A stretch of 64,000 nucleotides of DNA from Prorocentrum cordatum (Eukaryota > Sar > Dinophyceae > Prorocentrales > Prorocentraceae): contig CAUYUJ010000670.1 in NCBI GenBank assembly GCA_963575745.1, positions 274,166 to 338,165 on the forward strand, given 5' to 3'. Below are positions 22,903-34,166 of this stretch, one piece after another. The notes under the pieces were generated by a model that made no database searches, had not been told where the DNA came from, and saw only the letters and a program-made list of their open reading frames with translations. The position numbers and the translations under genes are program-made. Every line of letters starts with the position of its first letter. The first letter of the stretch is position 1.

Positions 22903-23345
22903 CGCCCTCCATCCATACATAAGGTGGACCTTGGTCCACACGAAGCGTGCCCAGAGAAGGGATTGCGAACGGGACGTGGAGCGCTGGCTAAGTGACGGCG
23001 CGTTTGGCACCGCCACTGGGCCACCCACGGGCCGCTTGCAATGGCATCTCGGGGCTGCCTCGGAGTGGAATCCAGGGGCGTCTAGGGACTATGGCGGGGG
23101 TCTAGGGGCCAGGAGTCTTGGGCGGAATTCTAGGGCAGGCGTCTAGGGCGGGAGTCTAGGCACGGGTGGTCTAGGGAATGCGTGAGTCTCGGGCATGAGT
23201 CTAGGAGTCTGGAGTCTAGGGCCAGGAGTCTCGGGCTGGAGTCTAGGGACAGGGAGTCTAGGGGGGCGTCTAGGGCCAAGGAGTCTTGGGCGGGCGTCTC
23301 GGGACCAAGAGTCTAGGGCGGGAGTCTAGGGACAACTGGTCTACG
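22903..23345 (+). repeat. Direct repeat A plus GTCTAGG minisatellite (right copy)
   Basis: Positions 22903-23083 match 5785-5973 in the same orientation. The following 260 bases are degenerate 'agtctaggg' units, as at the left copy. Confidence 0.75.
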
Positions 23346-25194
23346 GCATCGGTGCGAATCTCAAATCTCGGTGTCCACCCACCCGACCCTTCAGGCTCAA
23401 AACCGACAGATACAAGCAGCCGAGTGTCCGAGGAGAGTCCAGCGACGATGAGCATGTCTAAGGAGGATGCCACCGATTGGATCGCTGGCGGGTGGGATCC
23501 AGAGCTGGTGGGGCAACTGACCAGACTTGGCGCGAAATGATTTTTACGGCCGTCGGCAGACCTCGTTGACCATCGATCTCGCCACTCGTATCCACATCTC
23601 CACAAGTTATGCTAACCATGCCCTCCCCATTTCGCGCCCAGTCTGGTCGGGCGCGCCATCAGCCATACAAGTCGACTAACAACCCATCAAATCGAAACAT
23701 CACGGCACATAATAAACCAACAAAACAACCTGACTGAACACGCGATCGACTCACGTCAGACCGAACTCGACCGCCGCATGCACGATAAACTGGGGAGGGC
23801 GTTGAAACGGTTCCGCGAGGATCGGCCGAAAGAGACCGCCAAGTTCAAAATGAAAATCGAACATACATCAGGTGCGTGGTCCGAAATAACCAGGCACTGA
23901 AATATTCTACATCCACCACGTATCCTATCATCCTGCTCCCCCTTGCCCACCTCTCGCGTCCACTCAGGGTGCCAACCCTCGACGATGCATCACTGCATCG
24001 TCAACGCGCGCGTTGACGGTCTGATACTCCTGCACGGTGTGATGCTTCGTGTAGGTTTGGTGCGCACGTGTGGCGCTAGGTGGGGGAAACGGGGGTGATG
24101 GTAGACATGGTGGGTAACTACTTGCGGGGCGCCTTGTCATTTTCAGCCACAGTGCCCAAAACCTGTTCAAGCTCGGCGTTCACCGCAGTGGCGGGGGGGA
24201 CCTCCTGGCTGTCAACCCTTTCGCATCTAGCAACTCGTGCCCTCCCCGCCCGACCGAACCTGACGAACCATAGTCGGATGACGACGCAGCGTTGCCAGAC
24301 CTTTTCGCCCCATACGGGGCCTGGGCACAGCTGAACACCGCATGTACGCCGCATTCGCGGCCGAACACTGAAGCAATAACGGACAAGGGACGAGCGGGCG
24401 GAACGGTGAAGAATAGAGAATGACTACATGATCGGGAGGTCGCGGCATCGTCGGAAGGAAGGGAGCTGGGCGACAACAAGGCGAGGAGAACGATGAAACT
24501 AAACAGATCAACAGGGGGACGCAGATGGTAGGGACGATGCGAAGAAAAGAATACGCCATGGCGGGAGGGCGACGCGGATGATAATGATGGGGACAGAACG
24601 CAGGATTGCGCGAACGAAGCAAACGGGGAGGTTAAATGGCGGAGAACGGGATGCTATGACGAGGGAGTTTCCTCCTCCCGCCACGTTCCCTTCCCCCCTT
24701 GTCTTCGTCAATCTTATCATTATCAGTGCCTCCTGGCCCGTCTTATCGACGCCTCCTCTACGCCTTCCCCAACTTCGCCCCCCCCCCATCGCGTCAACGC
24801 ATATGGTTGTCAATGTAACGTAAACGTGCGGTATGGCATGTATCAGTGCGTTGATTATTTACCATGGCAACGTGTTGCGCGTGCTCGGGCCCACCGCACC
24901 GCCGAAGATGTGCTTACTTTGTAACATATCCTTAAACGTATTACGTAATGGCATATCCATATAACGACGGGTGATATGCCATGTTGCACGATTGCGGGGA
25001 ACGTCGCACCATATCTTGCTTACGCTGGCTAAACTAAGATTAATGTACGTTCGTCATTAAATCTTCCAGTCATCATTGCACGTCCCTTCGTAGTTATAAT
25101 CGATGTTGCATATTGCGCGGCTGAAAAGTGGCGCGGTGCACGCCGCGCGCGCGCAAAACAACGCTTGCGCTGCGTTTATCTTGCAGTTTCATCA
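23346..25194. other. Right part of element 1, no supported gene
   Basis: A 30-residue frame starting M-S-M-S-K-E-D at 23451 and ending at TGA 23540 has normal-looking composition but no recognised family. The rest holds short inverted repeats (gcgcgcgttgac near 24003; ggcatatc/gatatgcc near 24950-24980) and A+T-richer sequence from 24800. Nothing else can be supported. Confidence 0.4.
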
Positions 25195-25278
25195 GCGCAC
25201 CCAAACCCGCAGCTAAACGATATTATACTACAGCTAAAAAAAAAGCTGTTCGTACTTGCCGGCTATTTTTAAGCTGTT
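25195..25278 (+). repeat. Element 1 right end with subterminal motifs
   Basis: Contains agctaaa (twice), aagctgt (twice) and ggctattttt, the same vocabulary as 5501-5580 but reversed, ending one base before TGAG at 25279. Confidence 0.55.
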
Positions 25279-28200
25279 TGAGACCTCTGGGGAGAGCTAT
25301 CATGCCCCTGATCGATACTGGCCATTGGAGGGCCCGCCGACGCGCTTGCCGGTGATGAAGCACATCGAGAGAGGCGGCGGAGACCCAAGGCTATGGCTAG
25401 AGCTCTGGGCGCGAACCAAGCAGGTAGGTTTGCATGACAGAGTGATGCACGAGCTGACTTGTCTGGTCGTGGTGTTCTACGCATCGACGTTCGACCAGTG
25501 GAATGCGCCCGCGCCAGCCAGCTTCGAGGCGCTGTCGCGACGCGCCCAGACCATCCTGAACGCCGACAGGATCCCGGGGCGGGCCCCGGACAGGCAGATG
25601 GCTCGGTTCTGCAGCGGAGCGACGGCGGCAGTGGATGTCAGGGCCGAAGAACTGAGGCAGAACAACGCCAGGCGTGCCATGCAAGGACGAGATCGATTTG
25701 GAGACGGGGGCCCAACGTGTGCGAGGGCCCCCAGGGGCGGGCAGCGGCTCTGGCGCCGACGACGTGCCCGAGGGCGAGTCCGGCGCGGGGCCCAAGGGTC
25801 ACGGTCGGGGGCGCAGCGGCGGCCGGCGAGGCGGCAAGGCCGAGATCGCCAGGGAGTGGGCCCCCCCTCGGCGCGCAGCTGTCGCGGCCTGGTGCTGGGC
25901 GCCTGCCAGCTTCTCGCGGCAAACGTCATCTGCCCCCTCGGCCCTTGCCGCGTCTGGAGGCGCCGCAGACAGCGCGTGGAGGCGGGCGCCCCCGTCGCGG
26001 GCTGCGTGGCCGCCACTTGCACATCAAGCTGGTCGACGGAGCGCTCGACGCCCGGAACTGGCTTGCGCGGGCGGCCGGCTCGCAGGCAGTCGGCCGCGGC
26101 GGCGACGTGGACATCCGCAGCGAGGTGACTGCGCGCATCGATGGACTGGCGCGAGCCCAGGAGCCGCCGCCTGACGCGCCCTCGCCGAGGGAGGCCTGCC
26201 TTGAGTTGCTCCGAGGTCGCGGCTCATATGATGGGCTGGGCCAGCCGAACATAGCCCCCTTCCACCTCGGGCTCGTCTCGCTGGCGGAGAGCACCCAGGC
26301 CGCCCTGCGCCTGGAACAGCTGTTTTGGGAGGTTGTGGAAGGTTCGAGAGCGGGCGCGGCGTGGTGTCCCTGATGTTGAACGCCTCCGGCACGACGACCC
26401 AGCGCGGCCTCAGTCTGACCCCGCGCTCACGTAGGGCAGGCGGCTGCTGGTTCGTTTGCTGGTGAGGCTGCATCCGACGGGCATGCCGCCATATACATCG
26501 GAGCCCGTTGATTTTGCCCAGACCTTCGTCTAGAAGAAGGGCAGACAGAAGATGGGGGTGATTGCAGATGCGCGCGGCCAACCAGCGGCTGCTTCCCCCA
26601 CCTCGCGTGGACCCGCTGATGGCGGGGAGCGCGTCGCTCCTCGGGGTGGTCGTGGACGACGGCCCCTGTCTGCTCGAGGCCTCGAGCTAGGTGTTGGCGA
26701 TGTGGCGAAGTGCTTCCACGGGATGGCGATGCTGGCTTGGATTAGCCCGCTGTGCGCCTTCCCCGCCCTGTCGGTCAACGAGCTTCGCTTGGGCTCTCCC
26801 GAGGCAGTTGAGGGCCGCGTGGCAAGCAGCGGCGACATGGTATATCCGCGTTGCCGCGCCCTGCCTGTGAGGTGCTCGTGGTCCCTGTGCCGCAGCCAAA
26901 ACGCCAGCGCGAATCTAGCTCGGCGGTGCAACTTCGCCGCGGGCGGCCCGTCTGGCCACCGACCGCGGCGAGCCCGCGGTCTTCAGGCTGGGCGACTCAT
27001 GCGAGCAGAGTCTCTGGCGCGGAACCTTGGGTTTATCGGCCAGGGCTCTGACGCGGCCAGGAGGGCGCCGGGCCACAGGGTGGAGGCGTTTAACACGACG
27101 AGGCTGGACAACCATGAGGTGAAGCTCTTCTAGTCGAAGGAGTCGGCCCTCGGCGTCTTCGTGGAATGCGAACGCCTCTGCGCGGCGACCACCAGCAAGC
27201 GGCGCTGTCGCTCGGAGAGGGCGTTGGCCTGCGCGCTGCAGCGAGGCGAAGCTGTCAGGCTGGGGCCTGGAGTGCCTCCTGGGCCACTGCGCCAATGCGG
27301 GTCCGGGCAGGCGCGAGGTGCTCAGCGTTTTCACCGCCTGCTGCGCGTTCGCGCAGGCTAAGTATTGGGGGCGGCAGGAGATGTGTGCGTCGATGCGCGA
27401 GGAGCTCTGCTGCTTCCGGGGCCTCCTGGTTTTCCTTTCCAGCGACTGGGCGTTGCCCTGGAGCCGCTGCGTCGCGTCGTCGGACGCGTCCCAGAGCGGC
27501 TTCGGCGCCGCCTCCACCATGATCGACGCCAGGGGGGTCGCGCGGGTCGGGCGCGTCGCCGAGCGGGGCCGATTCCGTCTGGACCTGGAGCCGGCGCCGC
27601 GCCCGCGCGCCGCACAGCGCCGGCGCGCCGCGCAGCGCGCGGGTTCGCGGGTGAACCGCAGGAATTTACAATTACAGCCAAGCCTGAATATCGCGAATAT
27701 TGCCTCACCAGCGAAACGTGAACGTCATGACTCACATCAACAGGTACGCCCCTCCAGCCAGTCCCGCTCCCGTCGGTGGCCTTGAGGCTCGTGGCCGCGG
27801 AGCGGGCCTCAGCCGCGATTCGGGGCCGGGCCCGCAGCCGCCGCCCATGCCGCCCCGAGCGGCTTGTCGGCAGTGAGGCCCCCGGCCGCGCCGACGCCGA
27901 CGCCCCGGGCGAGGGCGCGCGCATTGTCGGCGGCCCCGAAGCAGGCGGGCCGCGCGTCGGCGCAACCGCGGCGGGGGCGGCCGGGCGGCCCGTGAGCCGA
28001 CGGGCGTCGGACAGCCCGCCCCCGGCTGCTGCGCCGGCAGGAGCCCGGGCGCCGGAGCAAGCGGCGGCGGCCTTGCCCGTGCCAGCGAGCGGCGACTTCG
28101 CCGGGCGGCCCGACGGTCGTCGGCGGAAGCGCTCGCCCTCGTCGAGCACTGGCACCGCGTCCGTCAGCGAGGGCTCCAGCGCCATGCGCCTGCGGACGCT

Positions 28201-28690
28201 GCTGGATCGCTCCAAGTCGCGCCTCCGTAGGTGCCTCGAGGGGGCCATGGGGGCGAGGATGGGCGGTCTGGCGCCGCTGGAGAGGCGGGCTGTGGCGCGG
28301 CCCGTGCGCGCAGAGCACGGGCTAGGGGGCGCCGGCCCAGGCAGCGCGCGGACTCGAAGGGCAAGGGCATCTATCGCACCGAGCACGGCGAGCTGGACGG
28401 CCTCCTCGCCGAGCATTCCGATAAGAGTTTCTTGGCGTGGGGGCGTCGAGCGGTGCTGAGACCCTGGCGGGCTGGATGCGCCTCCGCCCGGGCTTGAACC
28501 GCCTGGGCCCCAGGCGGCTTCCGCGGGCCTGCCGTGTCCGCTCGGGGCGCTGTTCGGTCTGATGGGCGCTTTCGTGATGGCGGGGCGCCGCGAAGTGGCG
28601 CCGTTCGCGCTGGCCATGCTGAGCACGTACCTCAGGCTAAGACAGCCACTGGGAATTCATAGCACAGGACTGACGCCCCCCGCTCACCGG
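25279..28690 (+). pseudogene. Retroelement segment 2: gag C-terminus, reverse transcriptase, RNase H, recombinase N-terminus
   Basis: Pieces in several frames read in the expected order. 25280-25690: E-T-S-G-E-S then W-P-L-E-G-P-P-T and H-E-L-T-C-L-V, the gag-like helical region. 26160-26300: E-L-L-R-G-R-G-S-Y-D-G-L and A-P-F-H-L-G, the linker before RT. 26500-27120: T-F-V-[TAG]-K-K-G-R-Q-K-M (RT start, broken by TAG at 26531), G-V-G-D-V-A-K-C-F, M-V-Y-P-R-C-R-A-L-P, N-L-G-F-I-G. 27270-27560: L-L-G-H-C-A, W-A-L-P-W-S, S-S-D-A-S-Q-S-G-F-G, an RNase H-like block keeping its Asp. 28390-28690: E-L-D-G-L-L-A and A-L-A-M-L-S-T-Y-L-R, the recombinase N-terminal domain. The RT catalytic Y-x-D box is not visible (the position before N-L-G-F-I-G reads L-A-R). 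Frameshifts and stops make it non-functional. Confidence 0.65.
28687..28690 (+). repeat. Candidate target duplication of element 2, left copy (CCGG)
   Basis: CCGG here and at 50338-50341 flank element 2. Removing the insert plus one copy joins A-H-R to Q-K-V in frame. CCGG is its own reverse complement, so it could equally belong to the inverted repeats. Confidence 0.5.
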
Positions 28691-28862
28691 GTAGATCCGA
28701 TGGCTCGCTTTCCGAGCTGGTTTCGGTAAACGAGCCTTCGTGTGCCAAAATGGCTCGCGTGTAGTCGCGAGCCCTCGTGAGCCTCGCATCGGGCTCGCAT
28801 GTCGCTCGCATATAATCGCATATGGCTCGCATGTGCTCGCGCATGTGCTCGCATGCGCATGC
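28691..28862 (+). repeat. Element 2 left terminal inverted repeat and subterminal array
   Basis: The 14-bp inverted repeat is followed by about ten copies, in both orientations, of ggctcgc/gcgagcc and gctcgcatgt up to 28862. Such clusters near a terminus are typical transposase binding arrays (inference). Confidence 0.7.
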
Positions 28863-28865
28863 TTA

Positions 28866-29345
28866 GCATATAATAGGCTTCGCGAGGGAAGGAGAGGATG
28901 GGTGGTGGGGGCGCTGGCTCACTCGAGCGGCGGCCCCCCCCTCGCGGAACGGCCTCTGTGGGCAGAGCACCCCCGCGCGGTGCAGGCCACCCCCGCACGG
29001 TGCAGACCTGGAATATGTATACAAGTCATATGAATGCATACATGTATGATAATTATACATAGTTCTGCGAGGGTAAGGAGAGGATGGGTGGTGGGGGCGC
29101 TGGCTCACTCGAGCGGCGGCCCCCCCCTCGCGGAACCGCAACCGAAGCCGTGGCCGCCACCGCCGCCGTGGCACCGCCGCCATGGCCGTGCCCGCCCGCA
29201 GACCCATATCATTATATATACATACATATATATATATATATGTGCACACACATATACACATATGTGTACCTATTTGCATGAATCCGCGAGGGCTGGAAAA
29301 GGATGGGTGGCGGGAGGGCTGGCTCATTTAAGCCTCGGGCGCGGC
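28866..29345 (+). repeat. Three-copy repeat with 'gaggatgggtggtgggggcgctggctc'-type core
   Basis: Copies start near 28876, 29065 and 29283. The first two share about 75 nearly identical bases (tgggtggtgggggcgctggc, ctcactcgagcggcggcccc); the third is more diverged. A TA-rich spacer lies between copies (29030-29060, 29205-29260). Confidence 0.8.
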
Positions 29346-30360
29346 CCCTTTCGGTTCGAGCGCGGTTGAACATTTAAGTTAAATAAATGTAAATGTAATG
29401 TAAGTGCGAATTGAAGTTAGCCCATATCATGATACTTCACTCCGGTGAACCTCCCATGAACCCACGAAAATGGCAGCGCCTTCACAGGTCGCTTTGAATT
29501 TCAATTACAATAAGGAGCGCGCGTGCGCTATACAAAGAAGTTGCCTTTTGCACAACAGTTTTTCTTGGTTTGATACATAACATTGCAAAACATCCCCCCC
29601 AGGAACTCACGAAAAAATGACGACGGTTTCGCAGGTCGTAGCCCCCATGCGTGGCGCGGCGATTTGAAATGTATTCGCGTGAGCGGAATTGTGTGGGCCT
29701 CCAGCGTCGCCAGCTGCAGCACGGAGACCTGGCCAGGGGGGGCCATCACCACTCACCCTCATCCCTGTGCCCTCCATTCCTGTCACCATTCCCCTTCCTC
29801 CCCGCCCCCCCCCCCTCCCCCCTCCCTCTCCCTAAAGGAGGGGGGAGGGAGGGAGGGGGACTGAGGAGGAAGGAGGAAGGGAGGGAGGGGGAGGAGGCCA
29901 AGCTAGGTGCGCTCGCGTCAACATCTGACATCCTACCCCTCCTGCCCATCCCTTCCCCTTGCGCTACTTCATTGTCTTCTCACCGAATCGGGCGTCGTAT
30001 CTTACACTCATGCCTAGGAGGAAAAAGAGGGCGACGACGACGAGGAAAACGACGACGACGACGACGACAGGAGGAGGGGATGAGTGGGAATGTTGTCGCG
30101 AGCTCTCACTCCTTCAGGGGGTCGGCGGAATGGTGTGAGGACTGAGGAGGACTGAGGACTCTTAGACTAAGGACTCTGAAAGACCTGAGGACTGAGGACT
30201 CTTAGACGGATGACTTGAAAGATTGAGGACTGGGGACTCTGAAAGACCTGAGGACTGAGTATCCTTAGACTGAAGACGTGGAAGATTGAGGACTGAGGAC
30301 TCTGAAAGATCTGAGGACTTAGGAATGTGAAAGCTCTTACGGACTGACCCCTCCATCCAT
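29346..30360. other. Interval before the spliced-leader relict gene
   Basis: Two related segments near 29460 and 29600 share 'cccacgaaaatggc'-like text. 29780-29900 is a C-rich then G-rich purine/pyrimidine tract. 30030-30070 is an ACG run. 30135-30320 is a minisatellite of gaggactgaggactcttag/gactctgaaagacct units. No gene is supported. Confidence 0.5.
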
Positions 30361-30382
30361 TCCGTAGCCTGTCTGGCTTTAG
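30361..30382 (+). other. Relict dinoflagellate spliced leader
   Basis: The 22 bases read tccgtagcctgtctggctttag. Against the conserved dinoflagellate leader tccgtagccattttggctcaag, 17 of 22 positions agree without gaps, including the first nine. It ends immediately before the ATG of a single-exon gene. This is the signature of an mRNA with its trans-spliced leader having been reverse-transcribed back into the genome. Confidence 0.75.
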
Positions 30383-31231
30383 ATGCATTTTTGTGATTTG
30401 GGCTGCGGCGTGAGCATCACAAGCCCACGCATGAACATTGATTGTGCTAATTTTGGTACCCATCGTGCAGTATTGGAAAGTCTATTCCCATTTCGAAAGC
30501 TAATTCTCACGGACCTGGAAGAGCAACCGCCCCCGCTGGATACGGATGACGAGGATACAAAAAGACTGTATGCTGACAGGTTGAAGTATTCAAAAATATT
30601 GTGCGACCTAGGCGCAAAAGGGCCATGGTACGGCAAATCAGGGTTCAAGGGAGCCGCCGAGTTCCAAACGATCAACGAGATGGGCTATCCAGTCGGTCTA
30701 GTGTTCTGGGGCTCCCCACATTGGGGACAGATTGTGAAAGACGACGGATGCAGCAGAGGGTTTAAGGGTTCTGCAGAATTCAAGACCAATGCATTTGAAT
30801 CGCTATCGTGGCTATGCCCCAATGCTCTCGTCTTAATGACTTTCTCAGAATGTTACAAAACTGAATGTTGGGGGCCGACCTTCAATAAAACTAACGAGGC
30901 CGATTGCCGGGTACAGCGGGAACTCAGAGTCGCCCAAGGATATTTCAGACAATATTCCCCAATCGGCTCCGGCTCAAGATACGTGCGATTGGCAGGCGAT
31001 AAGAAGGTCATGGTTGGGCTTTTAGTGCCGCTCCGCTTCCGGGATGACATTACATATCAAGGGCACATGTGCGACGTCGGAGTCACGATGTACAAAATTA
31101 TGAGAAAGATATCGGAAGGACCTGAGTACGCAGTAGAGGTCGGGGGGCAAACCATCGAGCTGGCGCACGAGCTTTTTCTGGCAAAACAATATCTAGACAC
31201 ATTAGAGTCACAGTGGCCTCCTGCAGCTTGA
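30383..31231 (+). CDS. Single-exon 282-residue protein of unknown function, retrocopy-like
   Basis: ATG 30383 is preceded directly by an in-frame TAG (end of the relict leader), so the start is well defined; TGA is at 31229-31231. I recognise no family. It begins M-H-F-C-D-L-G-C-G-V, reminiscent of a SAM motif I (D-L-G-C-G) but placed at the extreme N-terminus. Two related blocks, G-F-K-G-A-A-E-F-Q-T and G-F-K-G-S-A-E-F-K-T, lie about 40 residues apart and suggest an internal duplication. Between them is G-L-V-F-W-G-S-P-H-W. The C-terminal half is well ordered (V-G-L-L-V-P-L-R-F-R-D-D). Codons end in A/T more often than in neighbouring genes. The lack of introns in an intron-rich element agrees with retroposition of a spliced mRNA, later captured by element 2 or inserted into it. 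Confidence 0.65.
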   Translation: MHFCDLGCGVSITSPRMNIDCANFGTHRAVLESLFPFRKLILTDLEEQPPPLDTDDEDTKRLYADRLKYSKILCDLGAKGPWYGKSGFKGAAEFQTINEMGYPVGLVFWGSPHWGQIVKDDGCSRGFKGSAEFKTNAFESLSWLCPNALVLMTFSECYKTECWGPTFNKTNEADCRVQRELRVAQGYFRQYSPIGSGSRYVRLAGDKKVMVGLLVPLRFRDDITYQGHMCDVGVTMYKIMRKISEGPEYAVEVGGQTIELAHELFLAKQYLDTLESQWPPAA

Positions 31232-31299
31232 ATGGTGGTGCGAGCGACGAGTTACTGCAACATTCTGGTGGTGCGTGGTTGGACGCTCGTGCCGAATAC

Positions 31300-31500
31300 T
31301 ATGATGAATGATACTTGTGGAGGTGCAAACTATTCAATGAAGGTGCACACTATTCAATGAATGTGCAAACAGTTCAATGGAGCCCCGAACACTATGATGT
31401 ATGATACCTGTGGAGGTGCACACTTTTCAATGAATGTGCAAAGTATTCAATGAATGTGCAAACTATCCATTGGAAGTGCAAACTATCCAATGGCACTGGT
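31300..31500. repeat. Tandem repeat of 'ttcaatgaatgtgcaaacta'
   Basis: About eight degenerate 20-bp units, arranged as a duplicated block: actatgatg(a/t)atgatac(t/c)tgtggaggtgca occurs near 31300 and 31390. Confidence 0.85.
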
Positions 31501-31950
31501 GGAATTGTTCAGACCGCTTTCTCGCCCGCGGAAGGAATTGCACATAGCGCTGCTAAGTCTTCCAATTAATGCCTAGCATTTCCAAATCGGCAGCAACGAT
31601 CTGACAAGCAAGCTGGCCAGAAAAAGAGCCACATAACTCCTTGCCGCAACCACCAGTGTTCGAAGGGTGAGAGGGGGGACTTAAAAAACTATGATCCGAA
31701 GGTTTCGCCAGCGAGTTCAACTTCTCAATTTTCTGAGGATGTCTCAGACGAAACGCTTATGTTTAGGATAATGGGTCTTAAACCAGCCTTCTCAACATCC
31801 CACTGTGTCGAGGATGTCTCAGGCGAGAGCGCCATGGTCGAAGATCCGAAGATCGGGCCAGCGATTTCAACATCGCCATTGTGTGCTCCCCCCGTGATGT
31901 GAGTGCCCTCCTTGTGTCCGTTGCTGCTCCTCTCGAGCCCCATGGGATCG

Positions 31951-32437
31951 CGCCCTCGGGGGAGGGCATCGAGGGAGGCGCCATTCGCCACTTCGAAGTC
32001 CGAGCCCCTCGCCTGCCCGGATGTCGCTTCGGATGGCGCTCCTGGGCAATCCCAGGTGCCAATGCGGAGCGGCATTGAGACAGGAGGGGGCATTGAGCCT
32101 CGAATTGGTGAACGGCGCCTTCCTCCCCGGCGGCTCGGCCTCAAGTACAAGTACCCTGCGTGTTTATCATGCGCCCGCCCGCGAGGAGGAGGATGAGGAG
32201 GTGATGAGGAGGAAGAGAAGGATGCATATGACTAATTAGAGGGCGCCCTCAGGGGAGGGCACCGAAGGAGGCGCCGTTTGCCGCTTCGAGGTTCGATCCC
32301 CTCGCCCGCCCAGATGTCGCTTCGGACCGCTTTCCTGGGAAATCCTAGGTGCCAATGCGGAGCGGCATTGGAGCGGGGAGGGGGCATTGGGCCTCGAATT
32401 GGCGAACGGCGCCCCCCTCCCCGGCGGCTCGGCCTTC
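31951..32437 (+). repeat. Two-copy repeat of about 190 bp
   Basis: 31951-32143 and 32241-32437 match closely (gcgccctc-ggggagggc at the start, ggtgccaatgcggagcggca in the middle, ccccggcggctcggcct at the end). A GAGGA-rich spacer separates them. A Pol III B-box-like word at 32287 is discussed under rejected items. Confidence 0.8.
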
Positions 32438-32741
32438 AAGGGGGACGATGGTGGCAAGGAGGGGGAGGAGGAAGAGGAGGGGGCATAGGGGCCAGCAGGA
32501 GCCAGTGTGAGGGCTTGAGCGTGACCAGAATTAGGAGGACCGCTAGGAGGAGGACTCAAACTAGGAGCAGGAGTAGGACCAGTAGGAGCAGGAGTAGAAG
32601 CAGTAGGGGAAGGAAGGGGAAGACCAGTAGGAGCATGGGGACCGGCAAGAGCAGGAGCAGAGCATGAGTAGAAGGATCTCCCCCTCCTCTCCTTGTCCTC
32701 TAGCATGCAGGTTCGAGGTCCAGAGGTCTCAGAAAACGCCG

Positions 32742-34104
32742 ATGGCGACGATCTCCAAAAACTTTGATGTCTGGAGGATGTTGTATGAGAGGCACGGACT
32801 ACCCCCCATCGTTATGCGAGCAGGGCCCCCAGATCCGAGGGCGCCAAACACAGGATTCATCGGCCCCATCCTCCCACCGCCCACGCAAGAAGAGATCGAT
32901 GCCGTCAATGGAGCCCCTCGTCAGAGACCTCGTCCCGAGATCATCGAAATCGAGTCCTCCTCCGACGGGGGCCCTATGGACATCGAGCCCTCCTCCGACG
33001 AGTGGGGCCCCATCGACGTCGATTGATGAGGACCCTGGCCCATGTAGCCTCTTTCGGCTGAGGAAGGCACTGGGGGGCAAGGGAACGCGCAGCCGCCCTC
33101 GGCCCCTTGGATGGAGAGGGGTTGCGGTCCCTTTTCGCTCTGCTCTTCCTCCTTCTCCTCCTCCTTCTCCTCACCGCCCGCGGGTTCCTTGTCCTCCTCC
33201 TCAGGGCCATGCCCCCCCTCCTCCTCCTCGCTGCCCCTCCTCCTGCTTTTCATTACTGCTCCATCGTGCCCAACCCTCCTCGGGACTTCTTCGCCCCTTT
33301 CCCCGAAAAGGGAGGGGCTGGGGTGGGGGATCAGGAGACATGTAGACCAACCAGGGGGCGGGGGGCGGCTCGCGCTGCGGCGTCGGGCGGCCATGTGCGA
33401 TAGCAGCGCGGTGACACAGAAGGCCCCATGGCCCTCCAGATCGGTTGCCCGTCCACCGAAATGGGGAGAATACGAGGTCATTGAATGTGCGAAGTTGTTG
33501 CTCGATACACTGCCGCCCAAATGGAAGAGGATCGCAAAACATGGTCACAGCATCATATCGTGGGACCCCAAACACCCAGTCAGTGAGGACGACGTTGACA
33601 TGCACTTTCGCATCCTGTACCCTGTTGTCAAGCTTCATCCCGCCAAAGTTAGCTCGGCATATTTCTTGGCAGACGTGATCCTGGAGTTCGATGATATCCT
33701 GGATGGCGACTACTTCCAATCACTTAAGACTATGAGGGAGAAGATACAGGAGGCTGTGCAGATGGGGGCCCAATGGAAATCCTTATGGCAGAAAGCTCGA
33801 AAACTGTGGCGCCCCAGCTCCGGGTCCAAGAAAAACAATATCAAGGCACTCAAAAACATGATGCTGCCAGGTGACTCTCCTCGAGCTTGCCGGCAAGCCA
33901 TCGCTCAGGACGGCCCAAAAGAAGACATTCAACGACCCCGCTCTTCTTCCCATAATGTCATCCCTCTGTCTCCTCGCTGCCCCTCGTCCTACGAGGACGC
34001 CATGACCGTGGTGGAGACCCTGGAGGATAGTCTCGCTGGTTACCAAGGCGGGGCGGGGTAGTCTGGCAAGGAAAAGAGGGGGGGGAATAGCTATATATAC
34101 ATAT

Positions 34105-34166
<62 letters not shown>

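Larger units (their letters stand above)
5501..25278 (+). mobile_element. Element 1: 19.8-kb DNA transposon with DDE transposase and methyltransferase-like gene
   Basis: The segment lies inside a single open frame of the retroelement and is bounded by TGAG on both sides. The ends are not perfect terminal repeats, but the left end (ggtctca...ggctaaaatatagctg) and the reverse complement of the right end (ggtctca...agcttaaaaatagc) align over about 30 bp. Both ends carry clustered AGCTGT/GGCTAAA motifs, the subterminal pattern typical of CACTA-like and related elements. Cargo, all on +: acidic KRPAA protein (6284-8792), hexapeptide-repeat protein (9399-13830), DDE transposase (15361-20690), C5-methyltransferase-like protein (20663-22239). 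A 190-bp direct repeat plus a GTCTAGG minisatellite occurs near both ends. Confidence 0.65.

Noticed and set aside
28744-28757. 12-base match to the spliced-leader core (reverse strand of gccaaaatggct)
   Set aside because: It is part of the element 2 subterminal array of ggctcgc motifs, has no ATG or gene behind it on the - strand, and the rest of the leader does not match.
30383-30412. D-L-G-C-G at the N-terminus of the retrocopy gene as proof of a methyltransferase
   Set aside because: No strand or helix precedes it and no further SAM motifs were seen, so the family was left unassigned.
32287-32300. ggttcgatccc, a Pol III B-box-like word
   Set aside because: The T-arm would need an 8-base loop, no A box or acceptor stem is present, and the paralogous repeat copy at 31951-32143 lacks the word.
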